From: Guyanagaster necrorhizus
Taxonomy: Eukaryota > Basidiomycota > Agaricomycetes > Agaricales > Physalacriaceae
Reading direction: 5' to 3'
DNA: 64,000 nucleotides
Assembly (NCBI RefSeq): GCF_019112545.1
Contig: NW_025064906.1
Coordinates: forward strand, 121,725-185,724
How positions within the stretch are numbered: position 1 is the stretch's first letter; each line of letters begins with the position of its first letter. The notes beneath the pieces were generated by a model. That model was given only the letters and a program-made list of their open reading frames with translations, was not told where the DNA came from and did not search any database. Positions 35,569-48,404 of this stretch are shown in pieces. Made by a program: the position numbers and the translations under genes.

Positions 35569-36279
35569 GATGGTGGATGGAATGGTAAGCTGACGGGGGA
35601 AATAACTCTTCTATATATGTGATGCCCCAGTCATCGCTCCCTCGACAACCTACAATTGACATCTCTTACGTTGGACCTACGAATGGACGGCTTCAGTTTC
35701 CCATACATCGGTCTGCAGGAAACGGCATAGTCGACACGTTGACGACAAAGCAACCTTCCACCTCCGTTCGCTTTTGGGCCAAACGACCCAAAGTCCATTT
35801 CACTGATGGGCATTAATTCATTCACTAAATCGCGACCTGTACGTGAATGTGGACCTGGTGGTGGTGGGCTGTGTACTGCGCAATTCAAGCTTCAAGCTAA
35901 ACCCAGACCTAGTACCCATTATCAAAGGCAGATTGTCTTCGGGTACGATCCTTTGTGCCAACATTTTTCCTTGTATACAACTTGCCATCATCGCCAACAA
36001 ACGTACTAGCATTCCTAGTCACCTGATATCTGAGCCCATTCTATGTAAACAAGAATTGCTTGCGTGCACCAACACGCACTCCTGTTCCTATAAGGGTGGA
36101 CTTTTCCAGGCTGACCATATCTATCCACATCTGAATTTTTTCATCTCACCAAAGCAAGGTAACACCAATTGTCGCCGCCCAACCGGGACGTGGGGTGGAC
36201 CGGCCGGCTAATGAAGCCAGCCGCAGGTAACAGTTGGGCCTCTCTGCGATGTTCATACATGATTTCTTCGACACTTCCA
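35569..36279. other. Intergenic region, no gene seen
   Basis: No supported gene. A TATA-like ATATATGTGAT lies at about 35612-35622, close upstream of the minus-strand surface-protein start, and could serve its promoter. The short frames on both strands overlap each other and carry no motif. Confidence 0.3.
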
Positions 36280-37070
36280 GGTCACGCAAAAGACCCCAAT
36301 GCCATTTACTTTCCAGGTGCTTCAACCTGTATTCCGCTACACCCCTTCCTTCCCGTAGGGGAACAAAGATTTTTTTCACGATGAACAAATTTTGCAGCGT
36401 CAAAGGACGAAAGGAGTAATGATTGGCTCTAAACCTCGCCGATCGCATACATTTCCAACCGCCACCTTCCCTATCCATTACTCTATCCCAAAAACTGTGC
36501 GGCGGTGTTCGAGAACATGTTACTCAAGTTTGGAGCATCAGTTCGTCGTCGTAGCCAAAATTTATGACCCCCCCCCTACTTCGGTGACCTTGTCGAGGAC
36601 AATGACTCTTTCCGCTTTCTAGGGCCCTTCCGAGTGAAGTGAAAGTGTACGAGATGCTGCAAGCTTTCCAGGAGAGTTCAAGTTGCGTCTCTTGGTGTCT
36701 TGGTCTCTGTACAGTGCTTCTTCATGCCCAGGGAGGCAAGATTGTTTACATCCTATCGTTGGAGTTTGTCTTCGGGAAGGAGCTGCGATATCTCTGTGAC
36801 CAAGAGATATAGGGACGAAAGGGTTTGATTTCCTTTGCAAGACACCGCGACAGTTATGGATTTTGATAAACCATCGTGTCTTTCCAAGGAACATCATCAT
36901 TCGACCCCCAGCTCCGCTCCAACTCTCTTTTTGCTCCAGTGGGGGCTGACCGGCTCGCTCCGAAATCGACGCCGACAACATTCAGGCAGTCATGGCCGAC
37001 TTTGAGAGGGTGAATCTTGGGGAACGGCGTGATCAGGACACGAATAACTTTGTTCGGGAGCGTTTTGTGG
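36280..37070 (+). pseudogene. Kinase-like gene relic, copy A
   Basis: Plus-strand DNA aligns block by block with copies at 48.4 and 49.8 kb. Shared landmarks are GACCCCAATGCCAT (36292), GCAGCGTCAAAG (36395), the run from GATCGCATACAT (36440) to CTGTGCGGCGG (36497), GGGAAGGAGCTGCGATATCTCTG (36773) and GACGCCGACAACATTCAGGCAGTCATGGCC, giving IDADNIQAVMADFERV (36966). Copy C shows that these encode a kinase/aminoglycoside-phosphotransferase-fold protein. Here the frame is shifted several times and no long open frame remains, so it is dead. The opposite-strand 120-codon frame at 36619-36981 is an artefact. Confidence 0.65.
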
Positions 37071-38876
37071 TTTCGGACCCTTAAAGAATACCCCTAGCCT
37101 GATTTTCATCCAGGTTAGGGTACTATGTCTCCGAACCTCATGATTAGGAACCCCTCCATGCCCCGAATGAATTGGACTCGGGATGCCGTGGTTGGCAAAT
37201 TTTTCGAATTGATTTGGGAATCGGGTGGTCTCTCAAACTGTTCTGTGTACAATGTGTCCGTAGTGCTCGATCCGCTATCGTGGTTGCGTTGATATTTTTA
37301 TCATGGCCGTAGAGCACGGGCGCACTCGGAGTCTTGGGGTCAATCTGAAAATATCTACAGACACAACGGCGGACGATATACGTATCATGGGGTCTTGCAA
37401 TGACATTCCTACATGGACCCCATCCAAAAAGGAGGTCATTGAACGATATCGTGGATTCAGGTCTGTCTCCGAAGAATACAGCTGAATATACTCAATGACT
37501 CGGCAACATAGGCAGCTATACCATATCTTTCCCATTTATACGGTCTGTAGTAATAAGGCATATTACAGTACCAGTTGGCTATGCCAAGAAGAATATGTAA
37601 AGTACACATACCTCTGATGCTATATACATGTCCGTTACTCTACTCCACATTACATGCCAAAACACCCGGGGAACTCAAAAGGAAGAGCGGAGGGACTGGA
37701 ACAAGAGGGAAAGAGGATCCTGAGGCCCTGTACCTCCACCGCGTCTTAGTAGTTAGCTTACTTGTTGCGGTTAATCAAATGCTGAGAACAAAAAAAAAAC
37801 CTCTGATGCTATACCAGGGAAATGAAATTCACCATCTCATACGGACATTCGATTTGCCCTTCATATCGCTATGCCGGTGTGGTTCTCCAGTTGGTATTAC
37901 ACTCGGTGTAGATTTTGACATTTTGCACTATTCGTTGTTCTGATTCACGCGCCACTTGATATGTGAGATACTCTGCTTCTCAAACTCGTTCCCGTGCTAA
38001 GCCTGTTTGTGCCATCTCGCATGATTTAGGTACATACAGCTTCCATAGGCTCTTTCAAGTAGGAGTCTGCGGATTTCTCGAGCTCTTTCAATGAACCGGC
38101 GATTGCAGTCAGATAAGACGCGCTTTCTGAAAAGATATTGGTTGAATCACAGCTAAATAATATATGCTAGAACTTAATAAGTGTTTGTCTGGGCACAAAT
38201 TAAAGAGATTCACCCGCACTGTTGCTCGTAACAAATATGCCAATAATTTCAGACTTGCACGACGAACCACCAGGCGACGGAGCGTAAAGAATCACCGAAC
38301 TCCGTCGGACTTGTACACAATCATCGGCAAAACAGTAATATTAGAACTAGAAGCCCGGACGTACTGAATTGATGGACACCGTCGAATGAATGTAAAAAAG
38401 ATTAACCTAAGCGCGTTCTGCGAAAAGCCGGAGTACAGTAAAGAGTTCCGCGCGTTCAATCTCGCAGTCCCATGGATGTCACCTGACCTTGAATGAACTG
38501 CGCGAGGGAGCAGCCACACATGCGTCCTGGCGTGGGGCTCTTTCATTGGTATTGATATATGATAGGCGAAGAAAGGCACGTAGCTTGGAAATTAGTTCAC
38601 CAAGAGTACTGAGTTTCTGTTCTTCTAATCAACTTCAAGTTTCAAGTTTGAAGGGCTGCCTGGAACTCGGCAGCTTCTAGTGAGTCGCTATGCAACGAGA
38701 AAGACTCCTTCGCCTTATTAGACGCAAATGTGAGGTTCTAACGTAAGACAATCCACTTTTTGGTGTAAGCGTTGACTTGCTATTATTGCTCACTGAGTCA
38801 ACTGAGCCATCTGTGGTGACAATTCAATGACAAGCAGAATCTAGAGAGATGTATTGATTGCCTGGTGGTTTCGAGC
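37071..38876. other. Intergenic region, no gene recognised
   Basis: Short frames on both strands (60-122 codons) lack recognisable motifs and splice logic. I see nothing I can name in this 1.8-kb stretch. Confidence 0.35.
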
Positions 38877-41333
38877 TCAAGAGTCATGAGATGATGGCTC
38901 ATCATCTGTGAATTCTTCGTTACTAGGGCTGACTTTAGGAAGCCAAGACGGAGTTATTTTCATGATATCAATACCGATCACGCGCATAAGAGACATACTC
39001 AGCACAATCGGATTGAAGAACCATCTGGGTGACATAAACTTCAGAATTTCCAGATTCCTATTCAGTACTAGTACAGGTAAAGCCTTCACGTTAATAATAA
39101 AAACGTTTGGCGGGGTCTGAACCAAGACTCAAGAAATACGTAGTGCAGTGGCGTTTAATATGTACTGCCATAGCACTTTCGCAACAAGCCTAGGATGCAT
39201 CATGTCAATTGAAGGGGCAAATAAATGCCTGCAGTGGAATATTGCTGATCCAGCTTGCTTGTCCTGAAGATACTAGTGAGAAGTGCGCTTTGAGTCAGAG
39301 CTTGAGAAGGGCGTACGGAAAATGCCAAAATGAATATCTGTTTCACGTACCAGCGACCTAAGGAACCTGAGGAGAGCGTTTCTCCAGCCATAGGCACAGT
39401 AGTCGAATATCCATAGTCTATAATCGCGCAAAATTCACGTCTGTCTGACGCCAAAGATGGCCTGCCACGTACCAAAGGCTTTTGCTGCATCCCTACGGTA
39501 CAAGCAGTCAAATCAAATCCACAAATTGATGAAATAGAATTTCGTACCAAAAAGGAATTGTCTTATCTGCCTGCATTTCGAAGAATCGCTCAGAAAAGTT
39601 GCTCGGAATCGATTGGACGTTATTTTGCAGCAACGTATTGAGACAAATGGCACCGATGAACGCCTTCATACATCCTTGCCTGGAGAAGGAGAAATCAGAA
39701 TAGAACAATGAAAGAGGGGGGGGGGGCAGAAACTACTAACCCAAAGACAGGATTGACTCTCATAACACTGTCTCCAGCAGCGACAAAGTTTGCTGGTAAA
39801 TTAGTAGCCTTCTCGTAGCGAATGTGATTTGCAGTTACTGTATAAGCAAGTTTAGATTGGCAATGTGCAAATAGGTTGAAAACACACGGAATTGAGTCTT
39901 GCTGCATTCCGCAGTGTCTTTGACCTCATCAAGGATGTCCAAGATCTGCAGGAACCATTCCGGGATAGGCTTTCTTACAACCAAGCTATTCGTGTATTCC
40001 TTGAACTCATCGAGTGTCTGAGGGAGGTCGGGACAGCCCCAGGCTCCGGCGCACAATTGAACTATGAAGATGGTCAGACCTGGCACCAGAGGGACGTGGT
40101 ACAAGATAGCGTACCAATGTCACCTTCGATACGCTGGCAATATAACGCGCGAGATTCAACCCCAGCTTCGGTTAAACAGACATAAATTGAACTGCACCGA
40201 TCCCATGACGTCGTAAGCCCAGGGAACTTCTTTCCCACTTCGGGGGGCACATGGAAGCGCAGTGTTGAGTAATAAACGTTCGGGTTGTACTTGACATTCA
40301 CTTCCTCGAGAGAAAGTTTTCCCCTCGGGTACTCGCCCGATTCAGGAACGCCGAAGCCTTCGCGTCGTAGCCATTTCATCCCACCGCTTGCTGGACCAGT
40401 GCAGTCTGGGTGCGTCTCAGTAATAAGTCGAGACGCATTCCATGAATTGAAGGCAAGTATGACCCACCCATAACCATCACGGCGTCCAAAGTCAAGGATC
40501 CTTCCTCCGTGCGCACAATAACCTTGTCAAGGTACCGCTTATCTGACCCACTTCTAGAGACGCCGATAACGGTGCCAATAACTTGGCGAACATGCTCGTG
40601 ACGACCACCGAGGACCAACCGGCGTAGAAGCGTTTCGAGACCGATGCGTCCGACAAACGTCGAACTTGGAAGCGCGCCGCCATATTCTTCATATGGGACG
40701 TATTGCCATTCACCATAGGTTGAAAGGCGGAAGTCAGCCGGGTTGATGCTAAACAGCCGACACGTTACCGGGTAATCATCAGGCGCAGAACAGAAAGGTA
40801 CCCACCGTACATCAGAAGCTTTGCATTCCTCATCAAAGAAGGGGAACAGCTTGCGGTATACCTGGTAAACGAGGGCAGGATATGCTGTTGACTAATGTCA
40901 AGAGAGTAGAGAATACATAATGGAGCGGACGAACCGTGGAAAGAGTGATATTGCATTACTCGGGAACGATTATGTTCCTGGTTCCAAGCATCCCTCCGTT
41001 GGGCGTCATCACGGCCCAACCATGACTCGGCTTCGACAAGAACAACATCTTCAAAATGATCAAGGCAAACGCGAGCGGCAAGGAGACCTGAAATGCTGCC
41101 AGATATATCATTTAGACAACCAAGGGCGGATCATGCTGTGGATAATGCTACCTGCCACCACAGATTACGGCAGTGCCTCGAATTTTATGTTGAGCTGTAC
41201 GAGGAAGACCAAGGGCGTCGATGTCCTTGACGCAAGTCTGTTTCAGGAACAGGTGGCGCCTTAAAGCGCGCCCAAGTAGTGATAGAAAGTAGTAGAGGGC
41301 AAAGGGAGCCACAGAAAGCCATAAAAGTCTCAT
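38877..41333 (-). CDS. Membrane-anchored FAD-dependent monooxygenase
   Basis: The start ATG 41331-41333 gives a hydrophobic N-terminus (MRLLWLSVAPFALYYFLSLL). Then comes the FAD-binding fold across a first intron: TAVICGGSISGLLAARVCLD, followed by VVLVEAESW (the acidic residue ending strand 2). Later pieces are VIGTVIGVSRSG and VIVRTEEGSLTLDAVMV. REGFGVPESGEYPRGKL, STLRFHVPPEVGKKFPG and GVESRALYCQRIEGD follow. The second FAD contact is NFVAAGDSVMRVNPVFGQGC (the GD..NP motif), after which come MKAFIGAICLNTLLQN and a hydrophobic C-terminus ending at 38877. The layout suits UbiH/squalene-epoxidase-like single-component monooxygenases expanded in agaricomycetes. Roughly ten exons. A poly-G run near 39715 falls in an intron. 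Substrate unknown. Confidence 0.8.
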
Positions 41334-42784
41334 CGCGAAGACACGAATATTGCCGACAACGGTTGCATGTCGCCACACATATATATGGCTACGGACCCAG
41401 ATAGTTCGTTCAGATTTAAATCCAGGTTTCCTCCATCAGAAGATACATGAGGTGCTGAAGAAGCAAAGGAAAACGCTGAGGTGGGAACTATCATGTGTTC
41501 CCAATGTGCTTCTATCAAACAGCAGGGGCTGCCGGCGCCGGAGTAAAAAAAAAAGTGCTCACTTCAGGGGTCAGAAGAGGGACAGATTAGACGCAGACAG
41601 AAGAACGCAATTCAGAAAGTTGCGATCCAATGATTTAGTCGTTTGTTAGTGTAACAGTTTCGTCAAGGACGAGGGGCGTACCGGCAGAAAACTTTCCCAT
41701 GCAGTGGCTGTGCAGGTCCGGACCCCAACTTAGAATACTTTTCGGTGTACTCGAGACCATCTCTCGGTCGATGATAAGTTTGTGGATCCTTTCAAGAACT
41801 TCAAAGATGTGACGAAGGCGGATTCCAGGCCTTTGGCGGAACATATTTGCGGTCAGAGAGGTCCTGAAGTGATTTTGCTTTAAATACGCAACAAAACTCT
41901 TCGTCCCTTCTACGGTGTGATCCGAGTTGCCAGGTGCGCTACAACTCCTGATAGCGGGTTTAAACGTGCCCTTGATTATTTGGTAAAGGCAGTTGCCTAT
42001 CGATTCATAAAACTATACGGGTTATCGGTCCATGCAACTTGGTGAACAAGGGGCGTGGACACTCATGAAAGTATTACTGTGTCCGCTCATGACAATATAG
42101 CGAAGTCTGGGCGTTTTTCAGTTGAAATGCCAGGTTTACTTTGTCATAGAGGATGACGCGTGCTCGTTGGCACGGCCCGTGCATTATTTCACCGGCTTTC
42201 CCTCGCGGGAGAAGAATCGTCTGTTATGATATTGTCGAGGTCTGCAATAGTCCCGATGTCCGAAGATAGGTTCCCGGACCAACAAAGGAACCTTGGAGAA
42301 ACCGACAAGAGAAATGCGACACTGCAAGGGAACTTGAAGAAGATCCTCGGAGTACAACGATGTGTAAAACTGAGGACGAGTAATCCCCCTACCAGAACAC
42401 AAACGAGACTACCGGAAAGCGTTTCGCAAGGCAACGAATAATTTACGACGTGAGCTTTGAATAATGAAGTCATTCAGTTAGTGGCCGACTACGACGACTA
42501 CTGTCGGAATTCGTTTCAGATTTTACTCGAAACTTGTTTAGTTCAGGTCAACCACACCGATACTATGATATTCGTACTGCCCCTGCAGCAAGTCTCGATT
42601 ACTATCAGCGCTCCATGGCCTGGAGAAATTCTTGGCGCACGTATTTTCGCCCTTATCCAGCTTTTCGGCGTAGCACTCATGCCATCAGGAACTGCAGCAG
42701 GGCTCAAGCATCCATGAAAATCCGTGAGCATCCTTTATAATCATTATCTCGCGGAGTTCATAACTCGTCGTACGTTGTAACAGT
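41334..42784. other. Intergenic region, no gene recognised
   Basis: Overlapping short frames on both strands, none with a recognisable domain or a clean ATG-plus-splice model. The upstream flank should contain the promoter of the FAD monooxygenase. Confidence 0.35.
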
Positions 42785-43860
42785 ATGATGCATCTAGCTG
42801 CATCGATACCCTTCATCAGGGCACACGCTCCTTTACATATACCTGATCCTGATCCAATCATTCTGATGATGCTTCTTTGGTGAGTTTTCATGTTTGTTCT
42901 GGACACGTCTCGGCGTCTTATACAGGGCTGTATTAACAGGTCTTTACCTTTCTCCGAGAGCCTGAGGTTGTAATGGCCTGCGTAGGACATTGTTAAGGCA
43001 TGGTTTTAGGGTATAGCGCCGACTATCTGCGTGTGTATAACTGCGCTTCCGAATGAAAGCCCTAATATCCGCCAAGTTTTATCACTGCCGCAGACTTCTT
43101 TCTTATGCTCTTCAAAAGAAAGACTCGAAATGACCGGTACGTGCTATTTTCCTTTTGTCAATGTCAAAAATTGAAAGGTTATCCCACAGAGCCGATCATC
43201 GACCAGCTTTTGCTGTATTGGCTGAATATCAGATTGACCAGCTACTGATTATTGAGCCGTCCACTTTCGTGCATACTCACCTCGTATTATTCTCATTGTG
43301 ATTCTTCGCTTTAACCACGGAGGTATGAAGAATCCCTGTCTTTTCTTCCCATAGCCCTCTGACACACCACAGACGATATGGGTAGACCCACTCATTTTGG
43401 TCGCCATACACTCTTTGGTCATCATACATTCACTTTTGTGTCGAAGTACATCTTAATTTCTTTCTGACTTACCGGATCATTAACCTGCTATTGCCTGTCC
43501 GTCCTGGTAAGATAAGCTGACCTTGCTGTCCAAATGTTACGAAATTAATTTATAGGCCATTCACGGAGATGGGTTAGGTCTGTAAGTTCGAGGTTTCAAA
43601 GATGGGCCTCCGAATCTATGTTAAATGGGCGTCGAGCGGTCGCCGAGGCAAGTGATGATATTCTTCATTGTATATTCATCGATCGTGTAGCCTGGTGAAA
43701 TGGCCACTCAAGTCCAGTACGACACCATCGAATTGGTTTGTTTTTATCTTGTTATTTCTTCCAGATTATTTACGGACTGTTCAGAAGCAAGATAAAGTCA
43801 GGGAGACGTTCAGGCTGACATCCTTCTCCGGGAATAAATTAGTCCAATGGATTGTTGAGA
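42785..43860 (+). repeat. Diverged duplicated segment, left copy
   Basis: This segment shares ordered landmarks with 62,345-63,985 in the same orientation. They are CATCTAGCTNNATCGATAC (42791 and 62350), CCTGCGTAGGACA (42977 and 63064), TATAGCGCC (43012 and 63099), TGTCGAAGTAC (43438 and 63515), GTAGCCTGGTGAA-type sequence (43688 and 63803) and AGGGAGACGTT..TCC.GGAATAAAT (43800 and 63938). The left copy is shorter between the first two landmarks. No intact protein runs through it. The source may be an old gene-family duplication or an unclassified repeat. Confidence 0.6.
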
Positions 43861-45403
43861 ATGGTGGCGGTATCGTTCTAATCCACAAGTTTGATGGAGT
43901 GCAATGAAGAATTTCATCTGGACTATCGCCTGCGTGGTATTGCAAATGAACATCCTTTCTCTCGGACGTAATCTCTAAGAAAACGAATTCCCTCCAAGTC
44001 CTTCATAATAAGTGAATTGAGAATACTTGTGTCGTGATGCGACAGATACGCAAATTGGAAGGATTTTCAGTCCGGCACCTTCTTTTATTCAAAGTCTCTT
44101 CGGCAAATGCCCTGTTCCGAGTCGAACAATGAACGTGTTTGTCCACTTCATCGACTATTTTGGCCCTCCTCCCTCTCAGAAGGCCAAAAATTGAGTTCAG
44201 CGATATTTGCGGCGGCGTAAAAACCCGATCTGGCACATCTACTTCACTTATCAAGACTGAACATCCAAAGACCAAGCCAACCAGGCGGGTGAGATATTGT
44301 TATAATACATAATACTTCGTTCTGATGAGGCATGTGCCCTAGCGATAACAACTTTGAGATACTTGGGGCGAACTGGCTTATACATGAAGTTTACGTCTTT
44401 GGGTCAGTCTGTTCCCCGGTGTTCCCAGCACACGGATCTCACGATACGTCTTCCGCGTAGCCAGCTTTCGATTGGCAACGTGCATCCGTGGCGCTCAGAG
44501 CTCAAAACACAGATCCATGAAGCATGGTGCGGCATGAGCACGCCTTCTTAGTATCACTCATGAACTCTGAAATCTACAGTTCTCTATCCCAGGCGCCCAA
44601 GATGGCCGGGTGACTGAATCTGTGAGGAAAGCCTTCCACGAATATTGATGTTCTAAGATTCATTGTCGTTACCCAGGAAACTAAGTCCGAATAATCCCTT
44701 TCGGAGGTCTGTGCATGCTTCAATCCAGAACACAGATTAATCGAGCTCATTCGGCAGTTACCTCTGGTAGAAATGGGGATGTGGACTCTTGCCCCCAGAA
44801 GTGTGCCTCTTGAAGTTCGGTAGGAGTATACATTTGTTTGCTCTTCTTCAAAATCGAACTTTGGAAGAGTGAAATTGGGGTATGGAAATGCACTTGTTCT
44901 GTACAGTAGGGATAGCAACATGATAAGATAGTTTACCAAAACATGCGGAGACCAGGCGTGTCTGCAACTAAGGGCGAATAGACGACGCCGCGTTTTGCCC
45001 AAGTTACTCGCTCAAGATGGAAAATTGTATATCGGAGGTGAATAGAAGCAGGTCTGTATGAAGAAATATATGATTTGCAGATAGAAAAACCGGAGATGAC
45101 GACAGAGCTCGAAAGTTGGATCCCCAGATCGGATAATATCCTTGAACTTAATTAATTAAGAAAAAAAAGGAAAACGCGTGGGTGACATGTCATGTGCTTC
45201 AGTCCCTGAAATGTCACGTCACAAATGAGAAAATTCCCCCCACCACCACCATTGACCTCGAACATCTGAAAGCCTTTCGCATTCCTGGTAAGTGAAACTT
45301 ATTTGATTGAGTCATGATGCCTAGAAAAAGTTGGTACAGAATATCTTCTTGTCACTCACCACTTATTTTTTTTTTCATAGGGGCGATCGTTCGGACGGAA
45401 AGA
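43861..45403. other. Intergenic region with one unassigned minus-strand frame
   Basis: The minus-strand frame at 44574-45002 lacks an ATG at its upstream end. An internal Met starts MLLSLLYRTSAFPYPNFTLP, which could be a signal peptide, but no family is recognised. Just upstream of the RCC1 start, a GT..AG intron ending CATAG at 45380 probably lies in its 5' leader. Confidence 0.3.
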
Positions 45404-47173
45404 ATGACCATGTCAACTCGAGCTGCAAAATACGTCTCAGTCGCCCCAGGAACAAATGGAAAGAAACGAAAACTAGCGCACGAACCAGGGTCTCCTCGCC
45501 GGAAGAAACTTCGAACGGTCCAAGGCCCGTTGAACCGACTTTCTACTTTACGTTCCAACGCCCCATCTGCCTTGTTCGTTCATGGAGGAGGAGAATCTGG
45601 ACAGCTTGGGCTTGGACCGGACGTTCTAGATGAAATTCCTCGACCCAGACATCACCCAAAGTTCGAGAAACTAGGTGTGGGTATTCAATGTATGGCGGCG
45701 GGCGGAATGCATTCTTTGCTCGTTGATTCGAAGGGCCGGGTGAGTCAGCTATCAGAGAAAATAAATCGGACACAAAGTCATGGATTCTATTCACAGGTTT
45801 GGTCATGGGGCGCTAACGATGAATTTGCTCTGGGTCGTGAAACGGAGGGTGTGGCAGGCACAGATGCTGATGAGCTGGAATCGACGCCGGCTATTGTCAG
45901 TGGCCTTGATGACTTCACTGCTGTCTCTGCATCTGCGGGTGACTGTATTAGTGTTGTCATCAGCACAGAGGGTCAATTGCGTGCTTGGGGAGCCTTTAGG
46001 GTGAGTCAATGTGCAACCGCTGTAGTCTTTCTGTGAACGTATAACGACATAGACAGAAGATGGCTTACTGAGCTTCGACGGCGACCCTTCTCATCCCTCA
46101 AAAATAGCCCAGCCGCAGTCCTATTCCTGGCTCTCCGAGGAAACGATCTGTCAGGTCAAATGTGGTGCCAGCCATGTTCTAGCGCTCACTACTGACGGGC
46201 ACGTCTTTACATGGGGATTTGGCAAGCATGGAGAACTCGCACGTAAAGAGCAACACCATACTTCAACTCTAAAGCCAGAGCGGCTCTCTTTGCGTAATAT
46301 TGTCACTATTGGAGCCGGGAGTCACCAGTCGTTTGCGGTGGATTCAGAAGGCTCGGTATACGGTTGGGGATTGAACCATATGCATCAGCTGGGGTTAAGG
46401 CCCGAACGAGTTGGACCAGACACGAGCGTCTCTGTCCCGACGCTCATTGATTCGCTGCATCCCAGCTTGCATGGCGGTGCCCGGGTGATTGCAATAGAGT
46501 GTGGGTAAGTCTGTCAGTCTAATCCATCTTTTTGGTCCTGACTGTCTCTTAAGTGAATTCCATACCATATTTCTGTTCGATAATGGTGAGGTTTATGGAT
46601 GTGGACGATGCGACGAATACGCCGTTGGGCTTGCAAATGACCATCCCGCCATGATAAATGCTCTACAGAAATACGAAGAAGAACTTCCGTCGCTCCGAGA
46701 GGAGCTATCAAAGAAGTATGGGTGTCCTATCGATGATCCCCAGCTGAAACGTCCAGTCGTTGACCTGCACATTCGTGAACCTGTCCGGATAGCATTTCCC
46801 CCGCCGCCAACCGACGAAGAGCCTGCACCCACGCTCCCCCCCTTCGATCACGAGTATTCATCGACGAAGATTGCAACCATCTCTGCTGGACTCAGATACA
46901 GCTTGGCGTGCTCGACAGAAGGAATGCTGTACGCATGGGGCGTAGGCAGCACTGCGCAATTGGGGTTGGGTAAAGAAGAGACTGCCGAGACACCGACGAG
47001 GGTGCGTAGTAAGGAACTGAAGGAATATTCAGCTGTCAATGTGGATGCCGGAGGTCAGCATGCACTTGTGAGGTAGGACCCCTCTTTTCTTGCGTTTCCA
47101 ACGTTTCCGGTGCTCAAGCCAAAACCGTTGCAGTGCAACCCGGGCAGGTTTCGCCGCAGCCGCCGCTTCTTAA
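45404..47173 (+). CDS. RCC1-type Ran guanine nucleotide exchange factor
   Basis: RCC1/Prp20 is a seven-bladed propeller on chromatin that loads GTP onto Ran for nuclear transport and spindle assembly. The start is ATG 45404 or the second ATG at 45410 (MSTRAAKYVSVAPGTNGKKRK), followed by a basic, NLS-like tail. Blade repeats are visible in order: GESGQLGLGPDV, HSLLVDSKGR then VWSWGANDEFALGRETEG, GQLRAWGAF, HVFTWGFGKHGELAR, VYGWGLNHMHQLGLRP, EVYGCGRCDEYAVG and LYAWGVGSTAQLGLGKEE. The extra insert with Pro-rich IAFPPPPTDEEPAPTLPP lies between late blades, as in fungal members. Five short introns were resolved. The last joins HALVS to QNRCSATRAGFAAAAAS and the stop at 47171-47173. The symbol is left blank because fungal names vary (PRP20, pim1). 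Confidence 0.92.
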
Positions 47174-47564
47174 AGTTCATCGTGACCCACGGGCGAGATT
47201 TCGCTCCACTCTCATTCATATCTGTACCTAACTATTTAGATGCAAAGGAAGAACATATACTTATAGGTCTTTATTTGTTTTTTTCTCTTGACCCCATGGG
47301 GTTTCGAACGGATGCGGAATATCCATTCCCGACTTGCTGTTTTCCCATCACTTCGGTGCAAATCCATCGCCACGAGGTTGTATATTCTTCCATGTTTCAT
47401 CGCGCGCCATAACATCATCACAGTTCATTATGTCAAGATAGGCCGGGCCGTCAACGATACAACTCGGATAAACTGCTTGCTCCAAAATGATCAACTCTAG
47501 AAGCTTCAGACGCGTTACAGTATAAAGCTTCTCGTTTCTTGTCGAGTTCTTCTTCTCTGCGCCC

Positions 47565-48051
47565 ATGAAGGTCACGCTGCCTGTCCTCCTAGCTTTTGCG
47601 CTCTTGGTACAAGCGCAGGATACCACCCTCCCAGCAGATGTTGGCACTGCAACGGCACTCGCTACGGGTACTCCCATCCTCAGTAGCTTGGACAGCTCTA
47701 TCAGCACCACCGTCCTCGGAGTAAGCGATGGGGGTGGAACTACGCTCTCCTTCGAGGTCACTGTGTGCGTCTTTCGTTCCTTTGTCTGGCGTCCGACGTT
47801 ATTATTGACGCGTGTCATGTGTCGTGTGTAGGACGGACCTAAGTGATTTCCCGTCGGATTCGCTCACCATCTTCAGCAATCCGTCAGGGTCAGGGACGTT
47901 GACGACGGTGCCGTCAGTGTCAAGCGTGTCCACGTCGACGTCGAGAAAGTCAGGAACGTCGACGGCCACTCAGAACAGTGGAGCTGGGGGATTGAGGGTG
48001 GAGGGACTGGTAGTTGGTGTTGTGGCGGCTCTGGTGGTATGGTCGGTGTGA
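47565..48051 (+). CDS. Small secreted Ser/Thr-rich protein, likely GPI-anchored
   Basis: Two exons (47565-47764 and 47832-48051, GTGCGT..GTGTAG) give about 139 aa. A signal peptide MKVTLPVLLAFALLVQAQ is followed by a Thr/Ser-rich body, with the exon junction reading SFEVT|VTDLSDF. The C-terminus GAGGLRVEGLVVGVVAALVVWSV is a hydrophobic GPI-type tail behind Ser/Gly. The family resembles the short GPI-anchored cell-wall proteins common in agaricomycetes; function is unknown. It has the same signal, Ser/Thr body and tail layout as the protein at 34.7-35.6 kb, but no tandem repeats. Confidence 0.75.
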
Positions 48052-48404
48052 AGCCGAGACGAGTAACGATGAACTTTCAATCATGATCAAACAGACATAC
48101 TATTTATTCTACTTATCGGCTATCTTTTTATTCTGTTGAAGCATTTGTTCTGCCCATCGTATCTGCCACCGTGACAGTAGTATTTATTGTATTAACATTC
48201 AAAATCTGTGATTGATGGCATCATTTCGCTTGTTTCCTTCCTCCAACGTCACTCGGCTTCACATGCCACCCACCAGTGCCGATGACACACTCTCTTCAAG
48301 CTCCAAGGAGGAAGCTCACCGCGACTTCTCACTATCGGTCGTCGTATCGGCGTTTCGGGACTCAGGTCCGAGGCGAGTAAAACTGTATAGTCCAGGAGGC
48401 ACAA

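Noticed and set aside
36619..36981. 120-codon minus-strand frame
   Set aside because: Antisense to kinase-like relic copy A, whose plus-strand blocks match two other copies.
44574..45002. 142-codon minus-strand frame as a gene
   Set aside because: It has no ATG at its upstream end and no recognised domain; kept only as a note.
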